Assembly: GCF_900187015.1 (NCBI RefSeq)
Contig: NZ_LT906479.1
Location: forward strand, 1,736,001-1,800,000
Length of the DNA: 64,000 bases
Direction: 5' to 3'
From: Serratia ficaria
GTDB taxonomy: Bacteria > Pseudomonadota > Gammaproteobacteria > Enterobacterales > Enterobacteriaceae
Position numbers and translations under genes: made by a program. Below the pieces are notes generated by a model. The model did no database searches. It saw only the letters and a program-made list of their open reading frames with translations, and had not been told where the DNA came from. Shown piece by piece: positions 52,166 to 62,819 of this stretch (position 1 is its first letter; every line of letters begins with the position of its first letter).

Positions 52166-52645
52166 ATGTCAGACATGCTGAAAAGCAGGCAGGGAATGGG
52201 ATCGACTTCGGATGCGCCGGTGCCGGTGATGGTGGCCGGTACGGCTATGGTGGCTATCAAATGCGTCAGCGTGCTGTTGCTGCTGGGGGAACTGGGCGTC
52301 GACGGCGCGCAGGAATTCGTCAGCACCAGCGCTCAGGCCTGGGATTCCACCTTTATTTTCCTGGCCGGTTTGCTGCTGCTGTGCCTGCAAATCAGCTGCG
52401 GCTTCGCGGTGATGCGCGGCCGCAACTGGGGGCGTTGGGGCTACGTTGCCTGCCAGTGCGTGGTGGTGGGCTATCTGTTGCTGGCCACCATCGGCAGCGT
52501 GCTGCCGGAGGTGTTCACCGTGGAAGGGGAAACCAGCAGCCAGATCCTGCACGTGCTGATCCTGCAAAAGATCCCCGACGTGGTCATCCTGGCGCTGTTA
52601 TTCGTTCCCGCCGCCAGCCGCCGATTCTTCGCCGCGCGCCACTGA
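52166..52645 (+). CDS. ybjO: Inner membrane protein YbjO (DUF2593)
   Basis: 159 residues with four membrane helices. Position between potI and rlmC and the sequence pattern (GRNWGRWGYVACQ, EVFTVEGET) correspond to E. coli YbjO. The ATG at 52166 (MSDMLKSRQGMG) is taken; a TTG six codons earlier is possible. Function unknown. Confidence 0.85.
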   Translation: MSDMLKSRQGMGSTSDAPVPVMVAGTAMVAIKCVSVLLLLGELGVDGAQEFVSTSAQAWDSTFIFLAGLLLLCLQISCGFAVMRGRNWGRWGYVACQCVVVGYLLLATIGSVLPEVFTVEGETSSQILHVLILQKIPDVVILALLFVPAASRRFFAARH

Positions 52646-52803
52646 GGCTTATATCGCCGCCGCGCCGTCGGCGGCGCTCGCTCATCCCGGCCACTCGCCC
52701 GCGCAAGCTCATCCGTTGGCAAGGTGAAAGCTATAGGGTATAGCGGCGCAGGGTGCTAGAATCTGCGCCCTTAATTCTTCATCCTGAACTCAGAGTATTC
52801 TTC

Positions 52804-53931
52804 ATGCATTGCGCTTTGTATACGGCGGGCACCTGCCGTTCCTGTCAGTGGCTGGACAAGCCGTACCCGCAGCAACTGACTGACAAACAGCAACATCTGC
52901 AATCGCTGCTGGCCGAGCGCGACGTCGCGCAATGGCGGGCGCCGGTGGCGGGGGAGCAAAGCGCGTTTCGCAATAAAGCCAAGATGGTGGTCAGCGGCAG
53001 CGTTGAACGCCCGCTGCTCGGTATGCTGCACCGCGACGGCACGCCGGCCGATCTCAGCGCCTGCCCGCTGTATCCCGCCAGCTTCGCGCCGATGTTTGCG
53101 GCGCTGAAAAGCTTTATCGCCCGCGCCGGCCTGACGCCCTATAACGTGGCGCGCAAACGCGGCGAGCTGAAATACCTGCTGTTGACCGAAAGCACCCATG
53201 GCGGCGGCGTGATGCTGCGTTTCGTGCTGCGTTCGGAAACCAAGCTGGCGCAGCTGCGCGCCGCGCTGCCGTGGCTGCAGCAGCAATTGCCGCAGCTCCG
53301 GGTGATCTCCGCCAATATTCAGCCGGTGCACATGGCCATCATGGAAGGGGAGCGCGAGATCGCGCTGACCGACCGGCAGGCGCTGGAGGAACGGTTTAAT
53401 CAGGTGCCGCTGTATATCCGCCCGCAGAGCTTTTTCCAGACCAACCCGCAGGTGGCCGCCAGCCTGTACGCTACCGCCCGTGATTGGGTGCGGGCGCTGG
53501 GCATCGACAGCATGTGGGATCTGTTCTGCGGCGTCGGCGGTTTTGGCCTGCACTGCGCGCAGCCGCAAACCCGCCTTACCGGCATCGAAATCAGCGCCGA
53601 GGCGATTGCCTGCGCGCGCCAGTCGGCGCAGCGGCTGGGCCTGCGGCAGGTCGATTTTCAGGCGCTGGACTCGACGCGTTTCGCCACCGCCGAAGGCCAT
53701 GTGCCGCAGCTGGTGCTGGTCAATCCGCCGCGCCGCGGCATCGGCCAGGCGCTGTGCGATTATCTGAATCGGATGGCGCCGGGCTACATCCTGTATTCCA
53801 GCTGCAACGCCGAGAGCATGGCGAAAGACATCGCAATGCTGCCGGATTACCGCATCGAGCGGGTACAGCTGTTCGACATGTTCCCGCATACCGCGCACTA
53901 TGAAGTGCTGACGCTGCTGGTGCGAAACTGA
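52804..53931 (+). CDS. rlmC: 23S rRNA (uracil-747-C5)-methyltransferase
   Basis: SAM-dependent RNA m5U methyltransferase with a 4Fe-4S cluster. Cluster cysteines C3, C11, C14 (start of the protein) and the Cys in [11 protein letters not shown]-binding [13 protein letters not shown]; catalytic Cys in [11 protein letters not shown]. The ATG at 52804 gives 375 residues, the same as E. coli RlmC. Confidence 0.96.
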   Translation: MHCALYTAGTCRSCQWLDKPYPQQLTDKQQHLQSLLAERDVAQWRAPVAGEQSAFRNKAKMVVSGSVERPLLGMLHRDGTPADLSACPLYPASFAPMFAALKSFIARAGLTPYNVARKRGELKYLLLTESTHGGGVMLRFVLRSETKLAQLRAALPWLQQQLPQLRVISANIQPVHMAIMEGEREIALTDRQALEERFNQVPLYIRPQSFFQTNPQVAASLYATARDWVRALGIDSMWDLFCGVGGFGLHCAQPQTRLTGIEISAEAIACARQSAQRLGLRQVDFQALDSTRFATAEGHVPQLVLVNPPRRGIGQALCDYLNRMAPGYILYSSCNAESMAKDIAMLPDYRIERVQLFDMFPHTAHYEVLTLLVRN

Positions 53932-53939
53932 GTGAAATA

Positions 53940-53959
53940 AGGCCCGCTTGAACGGGCCT
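53940..53959. terminator. Hairpin between convergent rlmC and artJ
   Basis: AGGCCCG pairs with CGGGCCT, loop of 6. No clear U run in either direction, so a weak terminator at best. Confidence 0.4.
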
Positions 53960-53974
53960 GATGATTTGCGAGAC

Positions 53975-54709
53975 TTACTGCGGGAACCACTTGTCGTTGA
54001 TGGCTTTGTAGGTGCCGTCGGCCTTGATGGCGTCCAGCGCGGCGTTCAGCCTGGCCAGCAACGCCTGGTTGTCCGGGCGCACCGCGATGCCCAGGCCGGT
54101 GCCGAAGTACTGGGCGTCGGTGACGTGTTCGCCGACCGGCGCCAGGCCGGGGTTGCTCTTCAGCCACTCATTCACCACCGCGGTATCGCCGAACACGCCG
54201 TCGATACGGCCGTTTTTCAGCTCCAGAATGGCGTTCTGGTAGCTGTCGTAGGAAACGGTGTTAATTTCCGGATGCTTGTCCTGCATGTATTTCTGGTGGG
54301 TAGTGCCGTTTTCCATGCCGACTTTCTTGCCCTTCAGGTCCGCCAGCGAACTGAACTTGCCTTTCTGAGCGATGACGATCGCCGAGTTGGCGTAATACGG
54401 CTGGGTGAAGGAAACCTGCTTGCTGCGCTCCGGCGTGATGTCCATACCCGAGATCACCGCATCGTATTTTTTGAATTTCAGCGCGGCGATCAGGCTGTCG
54501 AACGCCTGATTGGTGAAGGTGCACTCTGCCTTCATCTGTTTGCACAGCGCATTGGCCAGGTCGATATCAAAGCCGACGATCTGGTTGCCGGCGTCCAGCG
54601 ATTCGAACGGCGGATAGGTGGCGGAAGAGGCGAAGCGAATGGTGTCGGCGGCGCCGGCGTTAAAGGCGATCCCCGCCAATACCGTCGCGGCCAGCAGTAA
54701 TTTTTTCAT
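53975..54709 (-). CDS. artJ: Arginine ABC transporter, periplasmic binding protein ArtJ
   Basis: 244 residues with a signal peptide of about 20 residues (cleavage after NAGAA-type end) and the class 3 solute-binding fold: TIRFASSATYPPFESLDAGN, GFDIDLANALCKQMK, FDSLIAALKFKKYDAVISGM, and FGDTAVVNEWL. Separately transcribed from artPIQM, as in E. coli. Two ArgR-type boxes lie about 110-150 nt upstream. Confidence 0.94.
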   Translation of the reverse strand: MKKLLLAATVLAGIAFNAGAADTIRFASSATYPPFESLDAGNQIVGFDIDLANALCKQMKAECTFTNQAFDSLIAALKFKKYDAVISGMDITPERSKQVSFTQPYYANSAIVIAQKGKFSSLADLKGKKVGMENGTTHQKYMQDKHPEINTVSYDSYQNAILELKNGRIDGVFGDTAVVNEWLKSNPGLAPVGEHVTDAQYFGTGLGIAVRPDNQALLARLNAALDAIKADGTYKAINDKWFPQ

Positions 54710-54819
54710 GCGTAGTGCTCCTGTCTGAATTCAGAATGTCGTTATCTCGCCATCGCTTGATTTTACTGATAATAACCAGAGGGTTTTCGCGAATGTGCCG
54801 GAAGATAACCATGCCATCG

Positions 54820-54858
54820 AGTGAATTGATATGCAATGTAAATGATTAAAAATTGCGG
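54820..54858. promoter_or_regulatory. Tandem ARG boxes upstream of artJ
   Basis: Box 1 (54820-54837) reads TGAAT-TGAT-ATGCA in its core and box 2 (54841-54858) TGATT-AAAA-ATTGC. Each approximates TGAAT-wwww-ATTCA, and the 3-bp spacing between 18-bp boxes is the usual ArgR arrangement. ArgR repression of artJ is known in E. coli. Confidence 0.75.
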
Positions 54859-54866
54859 TCGAGCAT

Positions 54867-54894
54867 AAAAAAGCCCCGTGCTGAGACGGGGCTT
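54867..54894 (-). terminator. Terminator of artPIQM
   Basis: On the minus strand, GCCCCGT / ACGGGGC stem followed by six U, 20 nt after the artM stop. Confidence 0.88.
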
Positions 54895-54913
54895 CGACAG
54901 GCGCGTTTGGCCG

Positions 54914-55582
54914 TCAGTTGCGGTGTTCGAACGCCAGCGCGCGGCGCTCGACCAGCCGCATCAGCAGCGTCAGCAGGCCGTTGACGCACAGGTACACCAG
55001 GCCGGCGGCGCCAAACACCATCACGTCGTAGGTGCGGCCGTACATCAGCTGGCTGTAACCCATTACCTCCATCAGCGTAATGGTGTAGGCCAGCGAGGTG
55101 CTTTTGAACACCAGCACCACTTCGTTGGAATAGGACGACAGCGCGCGTTTGAAGGCGAACGGCAGCAGGATGCGCAGCGTCTGGCGGCGGGACATGCCCA
55201 GCGCCTCGCAGGACTGCCATTGCCCGGCGGGGATCGCCCGCACCGCGCCATAGAACAGCTGGGTGGTGTAAGCCGCGCTGTTCAGCGCCAGTGCGATCAT
55301 CGCGCACAGCCACGGCTGCGACAGCAGGTTCCACAGCCACGGATAGTCGCGGATCGCCGGGAACTGGCCGGGGCCGTAGTAGATCAGGAAGATCTGCACC
55401 AGCAGTGGCGTGCCGGTAAACAGCGTGATGTAGATTTTCACCAGCGGCGTCAGGATCGGCGTTTTCAGCGTCAGGATCACCGTCAGCAGCAGCGACAGCA
55501 CCAGCGCCACGATCAGCGCGGTCACGGTCAGCGTCAGGCTGGTATGCAGCCCTTTGATGATTTCCGGCAAGTATTCAAGCAT
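54914..55582 (-). CDS. artM: Arginine ABC transporter, permease ArtM
   Basis: 222 residues, about five membrane helices, of the His/Glu/Gln/Arg permease class. N-terminus [20 protein letters not shown] and EAA loop CEALGMSRRQTLRILLPFA. Its ATG shares one base with the artQ stop (55582). Last gene of the operon. Confidence 0.95.
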   Translation of the reverse strand: MLEYLPEIIKGLHTSLTLTVTALIVALVLSLLLTVILTLKTPILTPLVKIYITLFTGTPLLVQIFLIYYGPGQFPAIRDYPWLWNLLSQPWLCAMIALALNSAAYTTQLFYGAVRAIPAGQWQSCEALGMSRRQTLRILLPFAFKRALSSYSNEVVLVFKSTSLAYTITLMEVMGYSQLMYGRTYDVMVFGAAGLVYLCVNGLLTLLMRLVERRALAFEHRN

Positions 55583-56298
55583 CAGGCCGGCCCTCGTTCA
55601 AAGCGCGTGGTACGCAGCTCGATGCGTTTGATGACGTACTGGCTGAGCAGGGTGACCAGCAGGTAGATCGCCGCGGCAATCACGTACCAGGTAAAAGGTT
55701 CCTGGGTGCGGGTGGCGATGCTCTTGGTCTGCAGCATCAGGTCGTTCACGCTGATCAACGACACCAGCGCGGTGTCTTTCAACAACACCAGCCACTGGTT
55801 GCCGAGGCCGGGCAGCGCATGGCGCCACATCTGCGGCATGATCAGGCGGAAGAAGATCGCCGCCTTGCCCATCCCCAGCGCCTGGCCGGATTCCCACTGC
55901 CCCTGCGGCACCGCTTTCAGCGCGCCGCGCAGCGTTTGCGAGGCGTAGGCGGAGTAGAGCAGGGCCAGGGCTATCACGCCGCACAGGAACGGGCTGACTT
56001 CGAAGTTATCGATCGCCAGCTGGATCGGCAGCTGGAACAGGCCCAGATTGAGGGTAAAGCCGTCCGACAGCATCAGCAGCAGCTGCGACGAACCGAAATA
56101 GATAAACAGCACCACCAGAATTTCCGGCAGGCCGCGCAGCAGGGTCACCCAGGCGGTGCCCAGCCAGCTAACCAGTTTCCAGCGGGATGATTCCCATACG
56201 GCGAACAGCATCGCCAGGATCAACCCGAGGATCAGGGCGCAAACGGCAAGGCCGACGGTCATGCCGGCGGCGCTTGCGAGAGGTTGAAATTCATTCAT
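55582..56298 (-). CDS. artQ: Arginine ABC transporter, permease ArtQ
   Basis: 238 residues, polar amino acid permease with EAA loop [20 protein letters not shown]. Pairs with ArtM to form the channel. Starts 9 nt after artI ends and overlaps artM by 1 nt. Confidence 0.95.
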   Translation of the reverse strand: MNEFQPLASAAGMTVGLAVCALILGLILAMLFAVWESSRWKLVSWLGTAWVTLLRGLPEILVVLFIYFGSSQLLLMLSDGFTLNLGLFQLPIQLAIDNFEVSPFLCGVIALALLYSAYASQTLRGALKAVPQGQWESGQALGMGKAAIFFRLIMPQMWRHALPGLGNQWLVLLKDTALVSLISVNDLMLQTKSIATRTQEPFTWYVIAAAIYLLVTLLSQYVIKRIELRTTRFERGPA

Positions 56299-56307
56299 CG
56301 GGGCGTA

Positions 56308-57039
56308 TTACTGCTGGAACCATTTTTTGTAGATGGTCTCATAGGTCCCATCCTGCTTGATCTTGTCCAGAGCGGCGTTGAATTTGCCCTGCAGCTCGGT
56401 ATTTTTCTGACGCACCGCAATGCCCAGGCCGGTGCCGAAGTAGTCTTTATCGGTAACCTTGTCGCCCACCGTCGCCAGCGCGGCATTTTGTTTCAGCCAT
56501 TCGTTGACCACCGCGGTGTCGCCGAATACCGCATCCACGCGGCCGTTTTTCAGATCCAGAATGGCGTTCTGGTAGCTGTCATAAGGCACGGTGGTGATTT
56601 CCGGGTGCTTGTCGGTCAGGTATTTCTGGTGAGTGGTGCCGTTCTGCACGCCCACTTTCTTGCCTTTCAGCGCCGCCGCGTCGGCCACTTTGCCTTTCTG
56701 GGCGACAAACAGCGCCGAATTGTCATAGTACGGCTTGGTGAACAATACCTGTTTTTCACGCTCTGGCGTGATGTCCATGCCGGCCATCACCGCATCGAAG
56801 CGCTTGAACTTCAGGCTGGGGATCAGGCTGTCGAACGCCTGGTTGGTGAAGGTGCACTCGGCCTGCATTTCTTTGCACAGCGCGTTGGCCAAATCGACGT
56901 CAAACCCCTGGATCTTGTTGCCGGCGTCAATAAATTCAAACGGAGGATAGGAGGCTTCGGTAGCGAAACGGATAGTTTCGGCTGCGGAGGCGGAAACGCT
57001 GATGCCAGCCAGAACGGCGGCGATTATTAGTTTTTTCAT
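56308..57039 (-). CDS. artI: Arginine ABC transporter, periplasmic binding protein ArtI
   Basis: 243 residues, signal peptide cleaved near SVSASAAE, then the same solute-binding fold as ArtJ (about three quarters of residues identical by eye), e.g. TIRFATEASYPPFEFIDAGN and FGDTAVVNEWLKQN. The artI/artJ pair reflects an old duplication that is also present in E. coli. Confidence 0.95.
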   Translation of the reverse strand: MKKLIIAAVLAGISVSASAAETIRFATEASYPPFEFIDAGNKIQGFDVDLANALCKEMQAECTFTNQAFDSLIPSLKFKRFDAVMAGMDITPEREKQVLFTKPYYDNSALFVAQKGKVADAAALKGKKVGVQNGTTHQKYLTDKHPEITTVPYDSYQNAILDLKNGRVDAVFGDTAVVNEWLKQNAALATVGDKVTDKDYFGTGLGIAVRQKNTELQGKFNAALDKIKQDGTYETIYKKWFQQ

Positions 57040-57072
57040 CGCAAACTCCCCAAATTACAGCAAGTTAAATTT

Positions 57073-57801
57073 TTAGTGTGATAAGTAATTGGCAAACTCG
57101 GTGGTCCGCGGCTGGGTGAAGTGGCTGTTGTCGCCCTGTTCCACCACGCGGCCGTTTTCCATATACACCACGCGGCTGGCGGTTTTGCGCGCCACTTCCA
57201 CTTCGTGGGTCACGATCACCTGGGTGATGCCGGTGCCGGCCAGTTCGCGAATGATGCTGACGATCTGAGCGGTGATTTCCGGATCCAGCGCCGCCGTCGG
57301 TTCGTCAAACAGCAGCACCTGCGGTTCCATCATCAGCGCACGGGCGATCGCCACGCGCTGCTGCTGGCCGCCGGACAGGTGCAGCGGGAAACGGTCGGCG
57401 AAGTCGGTGAGGCGCAAACGCTTCAGCAGCTTGTCGGCGCGCTCCATCGCCTGGGCCTTGGTCAGGCCCAGCACGCGGCAGGGGGCCTCGATCAGGTTTT
57501 GCACCACGGTGAGGTGGGGCCACAGGTTATATTGCTGGAACACCATGCCGACGTTCTGGCGCAGTTCGCGGATGGATTTTTCACCCGGCGCCTGCTTGAA
57601 GTCGAACCGGTTGCCGGCGATCTGCAGCTGGCCCGAACGCGGCATTTCCAGCAGGTTCAGCACCCGCAGCAATGAGCTTTTCCCGGCGCCGCTTGGACCG
57701 AGCAGCACCAGGGTTTCCCCCGCTGGGCAATCCAGCGTGATGTCAAACAGCGCCTGATGCGCGCCGTAATAGCAGTTGATACCGTTAAGTTGAATACTCA
57801 T
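57073..57801 (-). CDS. artP: Arginine ABC transporter, ATP-binding protein ArtP
   Basis: 242 residues. Walker [10 protein letters not shown], signature [16 protein letters not shown], Walker [13 protein letters not shown], and the H-loop VTHEVEVA. The start at 57801 is chosen by match with E. coli ([19 protein letters not shown]). A second ATG seven codons upstream (57822) reads [12 protein letters not shown], so the true start is not settled. First gene of artPIQM. Confidence 0.94.
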   Translation of the reverse strand: MSIQLNGINCYYGAHQALFDITLDCPAGETLVLLGPSGAGKSSLLRVLNLLEMPRSGQLQIAGNRFDFKQAPGEKSIRELRQNVGMVFQQYNLWPHLTVVQNLIEAPCRVLGLTKAQAMERADKLLKRLRLTDFADRFPLHLSGGQQQRVAIARALMMEPQVLLFDEPTAALDPEITAQIVSIIRELAGTGITQVIVTHEVEVARKTASRVVYMENGRVVEQGDNSHFTQPRTTEFANYLSH

Positions 57802-57845
57802 GCGCCAGAATTGAATAGACATTGATGCCGCGAATGTTAACTTCC

Positions 57846-57884
57846 ACAGAATACTTATGCAATCTTTGTGCGTTAAAATTTATG
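57846..57884. promoter_or_regulatory. Tandem ARG boxes upstream of artP
   Basis: Box 1 (57846-57863) core AGAAT-ACTT-ATGCA; box 2 (57867-57884) core TGCGT-TAAA-ATTTA; 3 bp between them. They are weaker matches than at artJ but have the right spacing, 45-83 nt before the artP start. Confidence 0.6.
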
Positions 57885-58023
57885 ACTGTGCGGCGGGACA
57901 GTAAAAGAATAGCACAAGATACCGCGACTCAGAGCGGAAGGGGGGATTTGTGGCGCAGGCTGTGAGATGCGTAGCGAAATTTCTCAAACAGAGCAAACTT
58001 TGAGCGCAATCAAGGCGTTTGAC

Positions 58024-58050
58024 GAAAACCGGCGCCAGAGCGGCGCCGGT
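58024..58050 (-). terminator. Terminator of ybjP
   Basis: On the minus strand, ACCGGCGCC / GGCGCCGGT hairpin with a short U run, 14 nt after the ybjP stop. Confidence 0.7.
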
Positions 58051-58063
58051 ATGCGCAGTGGAA

Positions 58064-58612
58064 TTACTGGTTTTCCAGCACCTGGCGCAGGCTGCCGCTG
58101 GCGGCGTGCGGCGGCACGTTCAGGTAACGGACGTCGTCCACCACCCAGCAGGTGCCTTCGCGCACCATCAAGACTTCATCCTGCCAGTTGACCGCGCTGC
58201 CGCCGTCTTTCTGGTAGCTCAGCGCCACCCGCAGAGGGATGTTTTTCGCATCGGTATTGGGAATGGTAGAGGCGCTGGCGACGGATGCGCTGGTCGGCCC
58301 CTGGGCATTGCCGGAGAACAGGTCGCCGGTCACCTGATGTTTAGCCGGATTCTGGCCGGCGCTGACCAGATCCTGATACAGCACCTGGCTCAGGTAAGGC
58401 TGCAGCTGCGCCAGGCGGTTGCTGTCCGGCAGGCTGGTGGCGGAACCCTGCTGAATGCGCAGGTCATAGAACTTCTGTGCGACCGCATCCGGGCCGCCTT
58501 CCACACAGCTGCCGCTGCGGGTGCCAATATCCTTGAATGCCGGCTCTACGGTGGTGCAGGCACTCAGCAACAGCGCTAAAGGAAAAACAGCCGCAATAGT
58601 TTTTGTTTTCAT
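58064..58612 (-). CDS. ybjP: Lipoprotein YbjP (DUF3828)
   Basis: 182 residues. Lipoprotein signal with lipobox LLSAC (lipid-modified C19). The body (KFYDLRIQQG, WQDEVLMVREGTCWVVDDVRY) corresponds to E. coli YbjP (171 residues). Function unknown; conserved next to the art genes. Confidence 0.88.
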   Translation of the reverse strand: MKTKTIAAVFPLALLLSACTTVEPAFKDIGTRSGSCVEGGPDAVAQKFYDLRIQQGSATSLPDSNRLAQLQPYLSQVLYQDLVSAGQNPAKHQVTGDLFSGNAQGPTSASVASASTIPNTDAKNIPLRVALSYQKDGGSAVNWQDEVLMVREGTCWVVDDVRYLNVPPHAASGSLRQVLENQ

Positions 58613-58771
58613 CTTATTACCTTATGTGAAAGTCTCTACCATGAAGACCGATAGCTTACAGTATAAATGCGTTTTTTGGCCTTGCATTCGTACTGCGTGC
58701 CATTGTTGCACCGAACATAATGCCAAATTGCTGGTCATAGATGTGTTGAATTAATCAAACAAGGACCCCTG

Positions 58772-59095
58772 ATGCAGCTTTCAACCACCCCGACCCTGGA
58801 AGGGTTTACCATTACCGAATACTGCGGCGTTGTCACCGGCGAAGCGATCCTCGGCGCCAATATTTTTCGCGATTTCTTCGCCGGCGTGCGCGACATCGTC
58901 GGCGGCCGTTCCGGCGCCTATGAGAAAGAGCTGCGCAAGGCGCGCCTGATCGCCTTCAAGGAGTTGGAAGAGCAGGCGAAGGAGCTGGGCGCCAACGCGG
59001 TGGTCGGCATCGATATCGACTACGAAACCGTCGGTAAAGACGGCAGCATGCTGATGGTGACCGTCAGCGGCACCGCGGTGAAAGTCAGCCGCTAA
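58772..59095 (+). CDS. ybjQ: YbjQ family protein (DUF74/UPF0145)
   Basis: 107 residues, small cytosolic protein expected to form pentamers like other YbjQ-fold proteins. Signature [20 protein letters not shown] and [14 protein letters not shown]. Start at 58772 with AAGGACC upstream. Divergent from ybjP as in E. coli. Confidence 0.94.
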   Translation: MQLSTTPTLEGFTITEYCGVVTGEAILGANIFRDFFAGVRDIVGGRSGAYEKELRKARLIAFKELEEQAKELGANAVVGIDIDYETVGKDGSMLMVTVSGTAVKVSR

Positions 59096-59103
59096 CCCCG
59101 CCC

Positions 59104-59138
59104 AAAACGCCCCGGCCCGCGCCGGGGCGTTTTGTTTT
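59104..59138 (+). terminator. Terminator of ybjQ
   Basis: 13-bp perfect stem AAAACGCCCCGGC / GCCGGGGCGTTTT with a 4-nt loop, followed by GTTTTG. Confidence 0.92.
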
Positions 59139-59217
59139 GTGCCGCCGTCGATGGCGTCCGCGACGATTATTGATTAACGTTAGCGCTATGTCGGGCCGTC
59201 AAACCACAGGGGGATAA

Positions 59218-60054
59218 GTGAAAATTTGGCCAGGGATATTCGCCGCCGCGCTGCTGGCGGGATGCCAACATCCTCAGCAGGGCACCACCGTCGACCGCGG
59301 CAATTACCGGTTGGAAACCCTGCATCAGGCGCAGGGCGCCGATCGGCGCATTCGCTTTCTGGTGATGCACTATACCGCGGAAGATTTCCATTCTTCGCTG
59401 AAGACGCTGACCGACGAACACGTCAGCGCGCACTATCTGTTGCCGGCGCACCCGCAGCTTGAGCACGGCAAGCCGACGGCCTTTCAACTGGTGCCGGAGG
59501 AGATGCGCGCCTGGCACGCCGGGGCCAGCGGCTGGCGCGGCCGCAGCAACCTGAACGACACCTCGATAGGCATCGAGATAGTCAACCGCGGGTTCACCCG
59601 CAGCATGCTGTACACCCGTTGGCAGCCCTATACGGCGGAGCAAATTGCGCTGCTGATCCCGCTGAGCCGCGACATTATCAACCGTTACGGCATTCAGCCG
59701 CAGGACGTGGTGGGGCACAGCGATATCGCGCCGCAGCGCAAGCAGGATCCCGGCCCTTTGTTCCCCTGGCACGCCCTGGCCGAGGCCGGCGTCGGCGCCT
59801 GGCCGAACGAACGCGACGTGCAGCGCCTGCTGGCCGGGCGCGACCGGCAGGCGCCGGTGCCGATGGCGCCGCTGCTCGCCAGGCTGGCGCGCTACGGTTA
59901 TGCGATAGATCCGACATGGAACGCCCGCCAGCAGCGCAACGTGCTGGCGGCGTTTCAAATGCATTTCCGGCCCGGCGATTTTCGCGGCGAGCCGGATGCG
60001 GAGAGTGAGGCGATCGTGGATGCGCTGTTGCTGAAGTATGGCGCGGCGCGCTGA
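59218..60054 (+). CDS. amiD: N-acetylmuramoyl-L-alanine amidase AmiD, lipoprotein
   Basis: Zinc amidase of the amidase_2 type that cleaves MurNAc-L-Ala bonds, anchored in the outer membrane. 278 residues from a GTG at 59218 with GGGGGA upstream. Lipobox LLAGC (C16). Zinc-site residues in LVMHYTAEDF (H51) and GHSDIAPQRKQDPG; a C-terminal peptidoglycan-binding-like domain follows from about residue 210. Confidence 0.95.
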   Translation: MKIWPGIFAAALLAGCQHPQQGTTVDRGNYRLETLHQAQGADRRIRFLVMHYTAEDFHSSLKTLTDEHVSAHYLLPAHPQLEHGKPTAFQLVPEEMRAWHAGASGWRGRSNLNDTSIGIEIVNRGFTRSMLYTRWQPYTAEQIALLIPLSRDIINRYGIQPQDVVGHSDIAPQRKQDPGPLFPWHALAEAGVGAWPNERDVQRLLAGRDRQAPVPMAPLLARLARYGYAIDPTWNARQQRNVLAAFQMHFRPGDFRGEPDAESEAIVDALLLKYGAAR

Positions 60055-61065
60055 TTACAGGCCGTGCAGCTTGCCGTGTTCTTTCAGCCAGCGGGCGGTG
60101 CGGGCGATGCCTTCATCCAGCGAAACGATGGGGTGATAGCCCAGTTCCTGCCGAGCGCGGGTGGTGTCGAGCGTCAGATCGAAATTGAGCTTGGCGACGC
60201 CGTAGTGGGTCAGCACCGGCTCCTTTTCGCTTTTGCTGCCCAGCCGTTCCATGCCGCGCGCCATCATGTCGAGCATCGGGTAAGGCACTGAACGTATGCG
60301 GCACTTCATGCCCAGATCGTCGATCAGTCGCTGCACCACGCTGCGCAGCTGGCGCGGCTCCTGGTTGGTGATGTTATAGGCGCGGCCGGACGGCGTGTCT
60401 TCTTTTTGCGTCGCCAGCCACATGGCGTGCACCGCATTTTCCAGATAGGTCATGTCGACCAGCGCCGCGCCGCCGCGCGGCAGCAGCAGGTTGCCGTAGC
60501 TTTTGATCATCTGCAGCAGCCGCGGCAGCATCACCTTGTCGTGCGGTCCGAACAGCCCCTGCGGGCGCAGGATGGTGAAGTGGGTCTGCGGGTTGGACAG
60601 CGCCAGCTGTTGGATCACCTGCTCGCCGGCCGCCTTGCTGCGCGCAAACTCATTGGCGTAGCGCGCCGGGCGAAAATCCTCGTTGACGTTGCGGTGATGG
60701 TGGTAGTCGAAGTAAATCGCCGGTGAAGAGATGTGGATAAACTGCGCGACGCCGTAGGCGGCCGCCCATTCGCCCAGGCGACGCGTAGCGCGCACGTTGG
60801 CCAGCTCGAAAGCCTCTTCGGTGCCCCACGGCGAGGTAAAGCTGGAACAGTGCCACAGCACGTCGACATCCGTCAGCATCGCTTTGGCCTGAGAAGAGAT
60901 CAGGTTGGTGAGGTCGGCATGAATGAACTCCGCGCCCATTTTTTCCAGCAGGCTGCCCATCGCCCGGTTGCGGCCGGTGGCGCGCACTTTTATGCCCTGG
61001 CGGCGGAGATATTCAACGGCGTTACGGCCTAACCCACTGGTTGCACCGGTGACCAATACCTTCAT
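60055..61065 (-). CDS. ybjS: NAD(P)-dependent epimerase/dehydratase YbjS
   Basis: 336 residues, extended SDR fold: [15 protein letters not shown] (nucleotide binding), [16 protein letters not shown] (the SDR active-site Tyr region) and [11 protein letters not shown]. The ATG at 61065 matches E. coli YbjS; an ATG-less extension upstream is not conserved. Convergent with amiD with no space between the stops. Substrate unknown. Confidence 0.92.
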   Translation of the reverse strand: MKVLVTGATSGLGRNAVEYLRRQGIKVRATGRNRAMGSLLEKMGAEFIHADLTNLISSQAKAMLTDVDVLWHCSSFTSPWGTEEAFELANVRATRRLGEWAAAYGVAQFIHISSPAIYFDYHHHRNVNEDFRPARYANEFARSKAAGEQVIQQLALSNPQTHFTILRPQGLFGPHDKVMLPRLLQMIKSYGNLLLPRGGAALVDMTYLENAVHAMWLATQKEDTPSGRAYNITNQEPRQLRSVVQRLIDDLGMKCRIRSVPYPMLDMMARGMERLGSKSEKEPVLTHYGVAKLNFDLTLDTTRARQELGYHPIVSLDEGIARTARWLKEHGKLHGL

Positions 61066-61222
61066 AACGGACTCTATTCTCACCAAAAATTAGAATGCCG
61101 GGGGCCGTTGGCGACGCCCCAGCAAATAAGATGCCATTCTTCCGTGATTTCGTGCGCTATGCAATCGGAAAGGGACTAACCACAGCGGCAAACTGTGCGG
61201 TTGATCGACAAATGACCGGCGG

Positions 61223-62662
61223 TTACGGCTGATGGCGATCCTGCCGCTCCGCCAGCCGGGCGATGCGTTTCGCCATGCCGCGGAAAATGAACAGGTGCGC
61301 CGGCATCATGGCGAACCAGTACAGCAAGCCGCTGAAGCCGGCCGGATGCCACCAGGCGCGGACGTCCAGGCTGCGGCGGTCGCCGTGATCCTTGATGGTG
61401 AAGCTCAGACGCCCCAGCCCCGGGGCCTTCATGCCGAACAGCAGCGCCAGTTGGCGTTGGGGAACGAGTGTGATCACCTGCCAGCCGTCGACCCGATCGC
61501 CCAGCGCCAGCGCATCGCGCGCCGGGCGGCCGTAGACCACGCCGTTGCCGATCATGTCGTCCATGCGGGCGCGGATCTTCCACAGGATGTTGGCGTAAAA
61601 ATAGCCTTCCTCGCCGCCCAGCCGTTGCACCACCTGCCACAGCGCCTCGCTGGAGGCCTGAGTTTCCAGCGTGCAGCCGGCCTGTTTGGGGTAGTAGCCG
61701 TAGCCGGGCCGCCAACGGGCGCGCGCCGCCGGATCGTAACCCCAGTCGGCCGAGTCGACCACCTCGCGTTCGCGTTGCAGCGTCGCGGCCACCGCCTGAT
61801 CGAAGGTCTGCAGCCGCTGCGGGATCAGCGTCTGCAGCGGCCGGCCGTCGGCGGGCAGATCGTGTTTCAGCCCCTGGATCAGCGCGCGGGCGATGGAGGT
61901 GGGCACCGAAGTGATCAGGCTGATGAACCACACCGAGATCAGGCGCGTCGGCAGCGGGAGCGGGATCAGCCAGCGCCGTTTGCCGCTGATGGCGATGAAG
62001 CGTTCGAACATCGTCTGGTAGCTGATGTATTCCGGCCCGGCGACGTCGAAAATGCGGTTCTCCTGCGCCGGGTGTTCCAGCAAATCGGCCAGATAAACCA
62101 GCAGATTCGCCAGCGCCACCGGCGAGGATTTGGACCGCACCCAGCGCGGCGGCGTCAGCACCGGCAGGTTATAGACCATATCGCGCATCACTTCGAACGC
62201 CGCCGAGCCGGGCCCGATGACGATGCCGGCGCGCAGTTCGGTCACCGGAACGCCGCTCTGGCGCAAAATTTCGCCGGTCAGCCTGCGCGCCACCAAGTGC
62301 GGCGAGCTGTCGTCGGCCGGCTGCAGCGCGCCGAGAAACACCACCTGCCTGACGCCGGCGCCGCGCAGCGCATCGCGCAGGTTTTCCGCCGCCTGGCGCT
62401 CTTTCTCGACAAAGTCATCGCCGTCGCCCATCGCGTGCACCAGATAGTAAAGCGTATCGATGTCCCACAGCGCCGCGCTCAGGGTTTCCGGCCGGTAAAG
62501 GTCGGCGTACAGGCAGCGGACCTGCGGCCAGTTCTGCTCCTGCAGCCAGTCGATACGCCGCGCGGCGGCGGTGATTTGATGCCCTTGCGCGATCAAATGG
62601 GGGATCAGGTTTTGGCCGATATAGCCGCTGGCTCCGAGAACCAGCACGCGTTGAGGTGTCAT
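61223..62662 (-). CDS. ybjT: NAD(P)-binding protein YbjT (SDR plus DUF2867)
   Basis: 479 residues. N-terminal atypical SDR domain with [15 protein letters not shown] (about residues 8-22) and [14 protein letters not shown]-terminal DUF2867 (SRPBCC-like) domain from about residue 330 ([19 protein letters not shown]) and a C-terminal membrane-associated segment ([16 protein letters not shown]). Matches E. coli YbjT. Function unknown. Confidence 0.92.
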   Translation of the reverse strand: MTPQRVLVLGASGYIGQNLIPHLIAQGHQITAAARRIDWLQEQNWPQVRCLYADLYRPETLSAALWDIDTLYYLVHAMGDGDDFVEKERQAAENLRDALRGAGVRQVVFLGALQPADDSSPHLVARRLTGEILRQSGVPVTELRAGIVIGPGSAAFEVMRDMVYNLPVLTPPRWVRSKSSPVALANLLVYLADLLEHPAQENRIFDVAGPEYISYQTMFERFIAISGKRRWLIPLPLPTRLISVWFISLITSVPTSIARALIQGLKHDLPADGRPLQTLIPQRLQTFDQAVAATLQREREVVDSADWGYDPAARARWRPGYGYYPKQAGCTLETQASSEALWQVVQRLGGEEGYFYANILWKIRARMDDMIGNGVVYGRPARDALALGDRVDGWQVITLVPQRQLALLFGMKAPGLGRLSFTIKDHGDRRSLDVRAWWHPAGFSGLLYWFAMMPAHLFIFRGMAKRIARLAERQDRHQP

Positions 62663-62819
62663 CAGCGCCGCCTTATGCGGTGAAAGTCAGTATGGGCATC
62701 GCCACAGGATGCCAAATCGACGATTTAAATGCACTGTTTGTATGGATATATCTCGGTTGCATCACAGGTGACGCAAGGTCACACTACGCGCCCTTTTTAT
62801 CGTTCGAAAACCGGATGCC

